A DNA stretch of 8,566 nt from an uncultured Acidobacteriota bacterium (GTDB lineage Bacteria > Acidobacteriota > Thermoanaerobaculia > UBA5066): NCBI GenBank assembly GCA_937902605.1, contig CALFNC010000186.1, forward strand, positions 1 through 8,566, read 5' to 3'. Positions within the stretch are counted from its first letter, which is position 1. Each line of letters opens with the position of its first letter. The translations under genes were made by a program, and so were the position numbers. Shown in pieces: positions 1 to 7,799 of the stretch. A model generated the notes under the pieces. It had not been told where the DNA came from. It saw only the letters and a list, made by a program, of their open reading frames with translations, and made no database searches.

Positions 1-868
1 TGGCGCGGGCGAGATCACGGCGGAAGGGAACCCCGACGATCTCGATGCGCGGAGGCTCGACGCCCTGGCGGATGTAGGGGTGAACCGCCTCTCCGTCGGC
101 GTCCAGTCGCTCGTGGATGGGGAGCTCGCGCTTCTCGAGCGGCGCCATGACTCGGCTGCCGCTCTGCTGGCTCTCAGGCGGGCCGTGGAGCGGTTTCGAC
201 GGGTCTCGGCCGACCTGATGATCGGAGTCCCGGGACAGACGAGGGAGTCGCTCCGGCGAAGCGTGGAGGGGATCCTCGAGAGCGGTGTCGGGCACGTCTC
301 GGCCTACCTCCTCGAAGTCGAGAAGGCGCCGGGCCTCCTCGCCCTTCGCGAGGGCTCGCCCGGGCTGTTCGCGGACGACGAGGAGGTCGCGGGGAGGTGG
401 GAGACGGTGGATGAGACGCTCGAGGCGGCGGGGCTCACGCGTTACGAGCTCTCGAACTGGGCGAGGACGGGACAGGAGAGCCGGCATAACCTGAAGTACT
501 GGAGGGCGGAGCCGGTCCTCGGCCTCGGGCTGGCAGCACACTCATTCGACGGGGAGACGCGATGCGCGAATACCGCGTCGATGGAGGAGTACCTCCGCCA
601 GGTGAATGAGCAGGGGAGCGCGGTGGTGAGCCGGTCCCGCCTCTCGCCAGACGAGGCGCTCCGGGAGCGGGTCCTTCTGGGCCTGAGGGTTGCGTCGGGG
701 GTTACCGTGGAGGACTTCGAACGGGCGCGGTCGACGGCTGGCGCGGACGAGCAGGAGCGCCTGGATCGTTGCGGGGAGGCCGGGCTCCTGGAGAGAAGGG
801 ACGGCCGGGTCCGGCTCACCCGGCACGGCGTCCTCCTCTCGAACGAGGTCTTCTCCCTGCTCGTCTAG
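1..868 (+). CDS. hemW: HemW-like radical SAM protein (coproporphyrinogen III oxidase-like, heme chaperone), 5' truncated
   Basis: The reading frame is open from base 2 to a TAG stop at 866-868, giving 288 residues with no start inside the window. The N-terminal ~100 residues, which would carry the CxxxCxxC radical SAM cluster motif, lie beyond the left edge. Visible family signatures are E-x-NP near residue 7, GVNRLSVGVQS (26-36), DLMIGVPGQT, the ELSNWAR segment, then RHNLKYW followed by GLGLAAHSF, and a C-terminal winged-helix-like part ending in LLSNEVF. These match HemW, formerly annotated as an oxygen-independent coproporphyrinogen oxidase but known in the family as a heme-binding chaperone that delivers heme to respiratory enzymes. 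The RHN-x-KYW block and short C-terminus favour HemW over HemN. It is convergent with hppA. Whether the Fe-S cysteines are intact cannot be judged here. Confidence 0.9.
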   Translation, partial: GAGEITAEGNPDDLDARRLDALADVGVNRLSVGVQSLVDGELALLERRHDSAAALLALRRAVERFRRVSADLMIGVPGQTRESLRRSVEGILESGVGHVSAYLLEVEKAPGLLALREGSPGLFADDEEVAGRWETVDETLEAAGLTRYELSNWARTGQESRHNLKYWRAEPVLGLGLAAHSFDGETRCANTASMEEYLRQVNEQGSAVVSRSRLSPDEALRERVLLGLRVASGVTVEDFERARSTAGADEQERLDRCGEAGLLERRDGRVRLTRHGVLLSNEVFSLLV

Positions 869-870
869 CA

Positions 871-901
871 AAAAGAGAAGGCCGCCCGCGGGCGGCCCTC
901 T
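871..901 (-). terminator. Rho-independent terminator of hppA
   Basis: The 18-base sequence GGCCGCCCGCGGGCGGCC at 880-897 is a perfect palindrome, and flanking GAGA/TCTC extends the stem across one mismatch. Read on the minus strand the stem is followed by TTCTCTTTTT, a T-rich tract just past the hppA stop (929-931). On the plus strand only CTCTCC follows, so it should terminate hppA much better than hemW, although the hairpin could slow both transcripts. Confidence 0.8.
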
Positions 902-928
902 CCAGGATTCGAATCGTACCGCGTCGGT

Positions 929-3460
<2,532 letters not shown>

Positions 3461-3465
3461 GAGTT

Positions 3466-3474
3466 CCCTTCCTT
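3466..3474 (-). promoter_or_regulatory. Ribosome binding site deciding the hppA start
   Basis: On the minus strand AAGGAAGGG ends five to six bases before the ATG at 3458-3460. The in-frame GTG at 3526 has no purine-rich element before it, so the ATG at 3460 is preferred. The next in-frame ATG (3397) has only AGGGGA at about 11 bases. Confidence 0.65.
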
Positions 3475-3539
3475 CAGCTACGAGAATTTCCGGGCCGAAC
3501 GGGCGGCTCCGGCTCACACGTCCCACGGATTCATAAGCA

Positions 3540-3565
3540 ACGTCCCCGGCAGGGGCCAGGGACGT
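3540..3565 (-). other. Hairpin in the hppA leader / exbD-hppA intergenic region
   Basis: ACGTCCC (3540-3546) and GGGACGT (3559-3565) form a 7-bp stem with a 12-base GC-rich loop. No T-tract follows on the minus strand, so it is not a convincing terminator for the exbD transcript. On the plus strand CTTTT follows, but no plus-strand gene ends here. It falls inside the transcribed leader if the promoter at 3584-3612 is real. A second ACGTCCC at 3518-3524 could compete for the same GGGACGT arm. Confidence 0.35.
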
Positions 3566-3583
3566 CTTTTCGAAAGTCCGCGG

Positions 3584-3612
3584 ATTGTACCGTAGGGCCT
3601 CCAGCGGCCCAA
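3584..3612 (-). promoter_or_regulatory. Candidate sigma70-type promoter for hppA
   Basis: On the minus strand TTGGGC (3607-3612) is followed by exactly 17 bases and then TACAAT (3584-3589), which matches the -10 consensus at five of six positions; the -35 matches at three. It sits immediately after the stop of the upstream exbD gene (3620). It would start a transcript near 3577 with a leader of about 115 bases, suggesting hppA can be expressed independently of the Ton operon. This is sequence inspection only. Confidence 0.45.
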
Positions 3613-3619
3613 GCGGAAA

Positions 3620-4054
3620 CTACTGAGCGGCGGAAGCCGTGGGATCGACATAGTCCATGACGATCCCGATGTTCTTGGCGCCGTTGTTCCTCACCGTGTC
3701 CATGACCTCCATGGCCTTGCCGTAGTTCACGCCGTCGTCGGCTGAGAAGAAGACGACCTTGCTCCCTCGGTTTCGGAGGACCTCCTGGAGCCGGATCGGA
3801 AGGTTCTGAAGCTCGATCCTCTCCTTGTTGAGGTACACGTCCTTGTTCGCCATCACCGTCACGATGATCTGGTCCTTGCTGGCTTCCGGCGGGGGGGGCG
3901 TGTTCGAGTTCGGCGGAACCTGGACCACGTAGCCCATCTGGAGGAGGGGCTGCACGACCATGAAAATGATCAGGAGGACCAGGACGACATCCACGAGCGG
4001 CGTGACGTTGATCTCGGACTTCGGGCCACCACCGCCCCCCATATCCATGCCCAT
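3620..4054 (-). CDS. exbD: ExbD/TolR family protein, second copy
   Basis: This 144-residue protein is a biopolymer transport subunit that, with ExbB, forms the proton-driven motor energising TonB. It has a short Gly-rich cytoplasmic N-terminus (5-11) and a single membrane helix (about 17-37) beginning INVTPLVDV. Asp22 is in the position of the essential proton-carrying Asp25 of E. coli ExbD. A proline-rich linker (PPNSNTPPPP) leads to a periplasmic alpha/beta domain of about 90 residues. GAGGAG lies about seven bases before the ATG, and TCTAGATG places a stop triplet against the start. It follows the first exbD by 47 bp, clearly cotranscribed. The TM and flanks are nearly the same as in the first copy, but the periplasmic domain is quite different, so this is an old duplication and not a recent one. 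The Pro linker is encoded across a run of eight Cs on the coding strand (3891-3898). Confidence 0.93.
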   Translation of the reverse strand: MGMDMGGGGGPKSEINVTPLVDVVLVLLIIFMVVQPLLQMGYVVQVPPNSNTPPPPEASKDQIIVTVMANKDVYLNKERIELQNLPIRLQEVLRNRGSKVVFFSADDGVNYGKAMEVMDTVRNNGAKNIGIVMDYVDPTASAAQ

Positions 4055-4101
4055 CTAGATTCTCCTCGCGACCCGGGCGGCCGCCTCGGGAGCGCCGGTC
4101 A

Positions 4102-4521
4102 TCACTTGGCCCCCTTCTTCTCGGTGATGAGGCCGACCTTCTCGAAGCCGCCGTCCTTGATGTAACGCATGACCTTCCGGACGTCGCCGTAGGTCAGGCG
4201 GTTGTCGGCCTTGACGATGACGTCCTTCGCGGCGTTGCGCTCGCCGAACTCCTTCATCTTCGCGGCGAAGTCCTTGTCCGGATACCACTTGCTCTCGATG
4301 AAGATGTTCTTATCGACCTCGACGGAGATCAAGAGTTCGTTCTTGGACTCGGGGTGCTTTTCGGGGCGCTCGGTCTGCGGGAGTAGGACCGGCTTGCCCT
4401 TCTGAAGCATTGGCGTGACGACCATGAAGATGATGAGGAGGACGAGGCAGACATCGACCAGAGGAGTGACGTTGATGTCACTCTTCATGCTCTGTCGGCC
4501 GCCGAAGCTGTCCATACCCAT
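4102..4521 (-). CDS. exbD: ExbD/TolR family protein, first copy
   Basis: This is a 139-residue ExbD subunit of the TonB energising complex. Its N-terminus (MGMDSFGG...) resembles the second copy. The membrane helix (about 18-38) carries INVTPLVDVCLVLLIIF with Asp23 as the conserved protonatable residue. The periplasmic domain (about 45-135) includes ISVEVDKNIFIES, then VIVKADNRLTYGDV and a C-terminal VGLITEKK strand, the normal ExbD fold order. AGGAGG stands eight bases before the ATG. It lies 59 bp after exbB and 47 bp before the second exbD on the same strand, consistent with one transcript. TolR rather than ExbD is possible from sequence alone, but the adjacent tonB and the absence of tolA, tolB and pal support ExbD. 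Confidence 0.94.
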   Translation of the reverse strand: MGMDSFGGRQSMKSDINVTPLVDVCLVLLIIFMVVTPMLQKGKPVLLPQTERPEKHPESKNELLISVEVDKNIFIESKWYPDKDFAAKMKEFGERNAAKDVIVKADNRLTYGDVRKVMRYIKDGGFEKVGLITEKKGAK

Positions 4522-4580
4522 CGAAGTCCCCTCCTAGTTTCCTGCGGGTCGATTCGTTCCGTGGGCTCGGTGTGGTCCGC

Positions 4581-5261
4581 TCATGCAGCCTTGGAGGCCT
4601 GGCGCTTCATGAAGTAGTCGATGAGCTCGGACGAGGAGTTCGACATCTCGACCTGGAACCGCTCGATCTTGTTCAGGAAGTAGTTGTAGAGCCAGACCGC
4701 CGGGATGGCGACGAAGAGGCCGAGCGCGGTCGTGACGAGCGCCTCCGCGATACCGGCCGAGACGGAGCCGAGGCCGCCAGCGCCCGAGGCCGCCATGCCG
4801 CGGAACGCGTTGATGATCCCGATGACCGTCCCGAGCAGGCCAATGAACGGCGCGGTGGTCGCGATGGTGGCGAGGCCGCCGAGACCCTTCTTGAAGTCGG
4901 CGACGGTCATCATCGAGGACCGCTCGATGGCGCGTTCGGCAGCGGCGACGACGTCGTGACCCTCAGTTCCGGAGCCGTGGGCCTCGTACTGGAATTCGAG
5001 GAGACCCGCCGAGACGACCTTGGCGACATGGCTGCTGCGGTACTTCTTCGCCAGGTCGATCGCTTCCTTCAGCTTCTCCTGCTTCAGCAGCTGTCCGATC
5101 TCCAGGGCGAACTTCACCGACTGGGACCGGGCCTGCTTGAAGTTCCACCAGCGCTCCAGGGAGACGCCGAGGGAGTAGATCGACAGGAACACCAGAAGAA
5201 TGAAGATCATCTTCGCGGGCAGCCCCATCGAACTGTAGAGGCCGGTAATACTCATGTCCAT
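4581..5261 (-). CDS. exbB: ExbB (MotA/TolQ/ExbB proton channel family)
   Basis: This 226-residue inner-membrane protein forms the pentameric channel that houses ExbD and couples proton flow to TonB movement. Three membrane segments are visible, around residues 14-36, 130-153 and 170-194, with the large cytoplasmic loop between the first two. This is the normal ExbB topology. The hallmark second helix reads APFIGLLGTVIGII (Thr145) and the third EALVTTALGLFVAIPA (Thr177/178), supplying the polar residues that line the pore in the family. The start ATG at 5261 has AAGGAGG about 11 bases upstream; an ATG two codons later is too far from that site. It is preceded by tonB (98-bp gap) and followed by two exbD genes (59-bp gap). 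The order tonB-exbB-exbD favours ExbB over TolQ. Confidence 0.95.
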   Translation of the reverse strand: MDMSITGLYSSMGLPAKMIFILLVFLSIYSLGVSLERWWNFKQARSQSVKFALEIGQLLKQEKLKEAIDLAKKYRSSHVAKVVSAGLLEFQYEAHGSGTEGHDVVAAAERAIERSSMMTVADFKKGLGGLATIATTAPFIGLLGTVIGIINAFRGMAASGAGGLGSVSAGIAEALVTTALGLFVAIPAVWLYNYFLNKIERFQVEMSNSSSELIDYFMKRQASKAA

Positions 5262-5338
5262 GATCGAGGTGTCCTCCTTTGTCTGCTCGGCCGAACGAAG
5301 TTGCCGGCGTTGTTTCTTTGTGCTCGAGACGTTTCGTC

Positions 5339-5362
5339 GTTAAGGTTCTAGTTAAGGTTCTA
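5339..5362. repeat. Perfect 12-bp tandem duplication spanning the tonB stop codon
   Basis: GTTAAGGTTCTA occurs twice back to back (5339-5350 and 5351-5362). On the coding (minus) strand this is TAGAACCTTAAC twice, so the real tonB stop TAG (5360-5362) is followed 12 bases later by a second in-frame TAG. It looks like a small slippage duplication with no effect on the protein. Confidence 0.85.
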
Positions 5363-6097
5363 CTGGAGCTTGAAGGTGACGGTCACGGTGAGGTAGACCG
5401 GCACTGTGCGGCCGTTAAACGTGGCGGGCTCGTACCTCCAGCGGCTGACCGCCTGCATGGCCGCCGTGTCGAGGAGTGGGTTGAGGCCCCGGAGGATCCT
5501 GACCGAATCGACCGACCCGCTCTTCGTGATGATCGCCTCGAGGATGACGATCCCCTGGAGACGGGCTTTCCGGGCCGCCTCGGGGTACTGTGGCTGAACC
5601 CGCGAGATTTCCTTGGGCTCCCTGACCTCGCCGCCGACCCGCATCGGCTCCTCGGCCTGGCCGCCCAGCACGCCGCCTTCCTTGCCGCCGAGGACGCCGC
5701 CCATGACGCCTCCGGCCACGCCGCCTTCGACGCCACCCTCGACGCCCCCCACGACGCCGGACGACGTCGGCTCGGGGGCGGCCGGGGCCACCGGCACGAC
5801 GTCAGGCACCATCATCGGCGACGTGACCTGCGTCTGCTTGACGGGCTCGACCTTCGGGGCCGATTTGGGGGCGGCCGCTGCCTTCGCGGGCGGGGGCGGG
5901 GGAGGAGGAGGCGGGGCCGCGTTCGTGTAGAAGTTCACCGGGATGGGTGGCTCCGGGATGTCCTCGATGTACCACATCGAGGCGGCCATCGTGGTCCCGA
6001 TCACGAGGACGTGGATCAGGATGGAGAGCGGGACGGAGAGCCACCGCTTCCCGGACGCTTGGTGCTTGAAGGACTCGATCAGGGAGGCTTCGAACAT
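5360..6097 (-). CDS. tonB: TonB energy transducer with Gly-rich periplasmic repeat
   Basis: This 245-residue protein transmits energy from ExbB-ExbD to outer-membrane TonB-dependent receptors. A cytoplasmic stub precedes one membrane anchor (about 20-41) that contains Ser25-x3-His29, the SxxxH motif important for coupling in E. coli TonB. The periplasmic part has nine consecutive prolines (62-70), a Pro/Ala/Lys/Val-rich stretch, a GGVx tetrapeptide repeat (117-146) and the C-terminal TonB domain (about 163-245). That domain has PQYPEAARKARLQG, the G-x-V strand and the closing RYEPATFNGRTVPV segment typical of the fold. GGAG lies eight bases before the ATG. The start is 18 bp downstream of the TPR gene stop, so the two genes are surely cotranscribed. 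The Gly repeat replaces much of the usual Pro-Lys/Glu-Pro spacer. Confidence 0.95.
   Translation of the reverse strand: MFEASLIESFKHQASGKRWLSVPLSILIHVLVIGTTMAASMWYIEDIPEPPIPVNFYTNAAPPPPPPPPPAKAAAAPKSAPKVEPVKQTQVTSPMMVPDVVPVAPAAPEPTSSGVVGGVEGGVEGGVAGGVMGGVLGGKEGGVLGGQAEEPMRVGGEVREPKEISRVQPQYPEAARKARLQGIVILEAIITKSGSVDSVRILRGLNPLLDTAAMQAVSRWRYEPATFNGRTVPVYLTVTVTFKLQ
5660..5749 (-). repeat. Seven-unit 12-bp coding repeat (GGVx) within tonB
   Basis: Residues 117-146 of TonB read as seven tetrapeptides (GGVE, GGVE, GGVA, GGVM, GGVL, GGKE, GGVL) plus a final GG. Each unit is a 12-bp DNA element. The third position is almost constantly Val and only the fourth varies, and codons differ between copies, so the array is degenerate at the DNA level. 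Confidence 0.85.
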
Positions 6098-6115
6098 CGA
6101 TAGGTCTCCGCTCTT

Positions 6116-7033
6116 TTACAACGCTTCCAGGGGGTTTTTCGCGGCGGCCTCTTCCCTCTGCTTCTGAAGGACGCGCGCCCGGACCTCCAGGGCCTTTTTC
6201 TGCCATTCGTCCGCCTTGGCTTTGAGCTCCGCCTTCTTGGTTTCGTCGTTCTCGAGCTTGGCGTACTCGCGGTAAAGGAGGTTCACGTAGAGCATCGCCT
6301 CGTAGTAGTCCGGCCGGAGCTCGATGGCCTTGTTGAGCTGGGCCATCCCGTAGTCGACGATCTCCTTCCGCTTCTCGCCTTCCATCTTGTCGGGCGGCGC
6401 GTTGTAGACCTTGTCCCAGCATGTGACCCCGAGGGTGTAGAAGACGTCCGCGTTCCTCGGCTCTAGCTTGGCGTGCTCCTTCTGCCAGGTCATCGAATTC
6501 TCGAAGTCGCCCTTTTTCGCGTAGAGCATGGCGATGGTCTGGACCGCCTTGACATCCTCCGGGTGCGCCGTCCGCCATTGCTTGAAGTACCCGATGGCAT
6601 CATCGAACTTTCCGGAGTTCATGTAGGTCGTGACGAGGTATTTCGCGGCCTTTTCGTCGTCCGGCCTCTTGTCCAGATAGAGCTTGAAGTTCTCGATCGC
6701 CTGCTTCAGGGCTTCCTGGTCCTTCGGATGGGTGGAGCCGGGGTTGTAGAGGGCCATGTTTCCCATCGCCACGAACTTGGCGAACCGGATGTCGTTCGGA
6801 TCCAGGGCGCGGGCCTGCTCGTATTTCTTGAGGGCGTCCTCGTAGAGCTGCTCCTTGAAGAAGGCGTTTCCCTCGCGAACGAGCTGCTTCGCCTTCAACC
6901 GGTCGCATCCCGCGGAGGCAAGAGAGAACACCGCGATAGCCAGGAGAACGGCGGTCCGGCGGCGGTGGGACCGGCGCGAGGCGCGCGTTCCCTCCGCCAC
7001 ACCGTCCGGCCCGGCATCGACTCTCGTCCTCAT
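6116..7033 (-). CDS. TPR-repeat lipoprotein, first gene of the Ton operon
   Basis: This is a 305-residue protein with an export signal and tetratricopeptide repeats. A long basic N-region rich in Arg (17-26) precedes a hydrophobic core (27-41) ending ASAGC, so Cys43 is a probable lipidation site; Ser at -3 makes the lipobox slightly atypical. TPR-like helical pairs follow: about 47-80 (GNAFFKEQLYEDALKKYEQA...DPND), 105-125, 127-160, 161-194 and 225-258. One repeat is interrupted by an insert (206-222). A charged C-terminal helix spans about 262-298. The ATG at 7033 is chosen for AAAGGAGA eight bases upstream. An in-frame GTG at 7141 overlaps the stop of the upstream DUF502 gene, but it would put about 60 residues before the signal. 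The stop lies 18 bp before tonB. TPR proteins mediate protein-protein contacts; a role as an envelope partner of this TonB system is inferred from position only. Confidence 0.85.
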   Translation of the reverse strand: MRTRVDAGPDGVAEGTRASRRSHRRRTAVLLAIAVFSLASAGCDRLKAKQLVREGNAFFKEQLYEDALKKYEQARALDPNDIRFAKFVAMGNMALYNPGSTHPKDQEALKQAIENFKLYLDKRPDDEKAAKYLVTTYMNSGKFDDAIGYFKQWRTAHPEDVKAVQTIAMLYAKKGDFENSMTWQKEHAKLEPRNADVFYTLGVTCWDKVYNAPPDKMEGEKRKEIVDYGMAQLNKAIELRPDYYEAMLYVNLLYREYAKLENDETKKAELKAKADEWQKKALEVRARVLQKQREEAAAKNPLEAL

Positions 7034-7040
7034 CAACCTG

Positions 7041-7048
7041 TCTCCTTT
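7041..7048 (-). promoter_or_regulatory. Ribosome binding site deciding the TPR lipoprotein start
   Basis: AAAGGAGA on the minus strand ends seven bases before the ATG at 7031-7033. Upstream in-frame candidates (ATGs and a GTG at 7141) lack an equally good site, so the short N-terminus is preferred. Confidence 0.7.
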
Positions 7049-7073
7049 CGAGGCCTTCCTCATTTCAGCGGCC

Positions 7074-7102
7074 ATCCTCGCCCGACGGGGCGAATCCGTC
7101 AA
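7074..7102 (-). promoter_or_regulatory. Candidate promoter of the Ton operon
   Basis: On the minus strand TTGACG (7097-7102, five of six to the -35 consensus) is followed by 17 bases and GAGGAT (7074-7079), a weak -10 of a kind seen in GC-rich genomes. The predicted start near 7067 leaves about 33 bases to the ATG, room for the ribosome site. The spacer holds an inverted repeat, CGCCC/GGGCG, which could be an operator or the remains of a terminator for the DUF502 gene. I saw no Fur-box-like element, but this was by eye. Confidence 0.45.
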
Positions 7103-7137
7103 TCCGGCGCGCGGCATCCGGCCGCCCTGGACTTCCT

Positions 7138-7737
7138 TCACGGGGCCGTCCCCCCGCGAACCGCCCGGGCGGGAGCAACGACCCCGCCCGAAACGATGAG
7201 TTTAATCCCTTCCTCGATCGTGAGCCCCGGATCGACGACTTCGCTCTCAGGGACGAAGATCACGAAACCGCTCGTGGGGTTGATCGCCGTCGGGACGTAG
7301 AGCGTGAGCGTCTTCGTGTCCGAGACCCCGATCCCGTCACCCGTGACGAACGCCAATGCGAGGGTTCCCTTCTTAGGAAATTCGACGAGGACGACCTTCC
7401 GGAACGCTCGCCGTCCTCCTGGTGAAACCGCCTCCACGAGCTGCTTCGCGCCCGTGTAGAGCGTCTTGACCAACGGAACATTCTGGAAGAGACGGTCGAT
7501 AAGTTCAAGGACTTTCTTCCCGAAGAGGTTCGTGGAGAGGAGTCCCGCCAGGTAGACGGCGAGGAAGGTCAGGATGAGGCCGACCCCCGGGATCGGCCGG
7601 CCGAAGAACCGGCTCGTCAGCGGGCGCGCCCAGCCGTCGATGAGGTCAAAGATGAAGGAGACGGCGACGGCGGCCAGGACGAGGGGGACGAGGACGAGGA
7701 GTCCCGCTGTGACGTGCCGACGGATGCGGAGGGACAT
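7138..7737 (-). CDS. DUF502 family membrane protein
   Basis: This 199-residue protein of unknown function belongs to the widespread DUF502 family. Two membrane helices are visible (about 10-32, starting TAGLLVLVPLV, and 50-72, IPGVGLILTFLAVYLAGLL). A conserved soluble part follows: NVPLVKTLYTGAKQL (86-100), AFRKVVLVEFPKKG (111-124), then LYVPTAINPTSGFVIFVP (146-163) and the C-terminal LTIEEGIKLIVSGGVV (172-187). These blocks and the length are typical of the family, which is usually annotated only as an inner-membrane protein. The ATG at 7737 is the furthest upstream possible, since an in-frame TAG (7753-7755) lies 18 bases before it. No Shine-Dalgarno sequence is visible. The stop is 104 bp before the TPR lipoprotein start, so readthrough into the Ton operon is possible but a separate promoter seems likely. 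It diverges from the VWFA-like gene. Confidence 0.9.
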   Translation of the reverse strand: MSLRIRRHVTAGLLVLVPLVLAAVAVSFIFDLIDGWARPLTSRFFGRPIPGVGLILTFLAVYLAGLLSTNLFGKKVLELIDRLFQNVPLVKTLYTGAKQLVEAVSPGGRRAFRKVVLVEFPKKGTLALAFVTGDGIGVSDTKTLTLYVPTAINPTSGFVIFVPESEVVDPGLTIEEGIKLIVSGGVVAPARAVRGGTAP

Positions 7738-7749
7738 GGCAGAGGGAGG

Positions 7750-7755
7750 ATTCTA
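7750..7755 (-). promoter_or_regulatory. Candidate -10 element for the DUF502 gene
   Basis: TAGAAT on the minus strand matches the -10 consensus at five of six positions and ends 12 bases before the ATG. It would give an untranslated leader of only about five bases. No convincing -35 is present at 16-18 bases. The same bases include the in-frame TAG that fixes the gene start. Confidence 0.35.
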
Positions 7756-7787
7756 GACGCATCGGGGGGTTCCGAAGGGTCGCCACG

Positions 7788-7793
7788 TAAAAT
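7788..7793 (+). promoter_or_regulatory. Candidate -10 element for a leaderless VWFA-like transcript
   Basis: TAAAAT (five of six to the -10 consensus) is separated from the ATG at 7800 by only six bases, the spacing at which transcription would begin at the A of the start codon. No Shine-Dalgarno sequence lies at a useful distance, and the -35 position is an uninformative G-run. Confidence 0.4.
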
Positions 7794-7799
7794 GCCCGG

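Noticed and set aside
3461..3526. GTG start at 3526 for hppA
   Set aside because: No Shine-Dalgarno precedes it, and the added residues are Arg/Pro/Gly-rich without resemblance to the family N-terminus.
3461..3619. Fluoride riboswitch or other known leader upstream of the pyrophosphatase
   Set aside because: Fluoride riboswitches do occur near pyrophosphatase genes, but I could not find the conserved core in this leader; only a simple hairpin with a competing arm is visible.
4102..5261. Assignment of this cluster as a Tol-Pal system (tolQ, tolR)
   Set aside because: No tolA, tolB or pal is present and a bona fide tonB with the C-terminal TonB domain is adjacent, so exbB/exbD is the better call.
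5660..5749. Possible short CRISPR-like or intergenic repeat array
   Set aside because: Units are 12 bp without spacers and lie in frame within tonB.
5613..5930. Plus-strand frame with repeated Thr-Pro-Pro that looks like a proline-rich secreted protein
   Set aside because: It is the reverse complement of the GGVx and polyproline region of tonB; the repetition is inherited from the real gene.
7034..7141. GTG start at 7141 for the TPR lipoprotein, overlapping the DUF502 stop (GTGA)
   Set aside because: The overlap looks like translational coupling, but it would place about 60 residues before the signal peptide core, and a much better ribosome site precedes the ATG at 7033.
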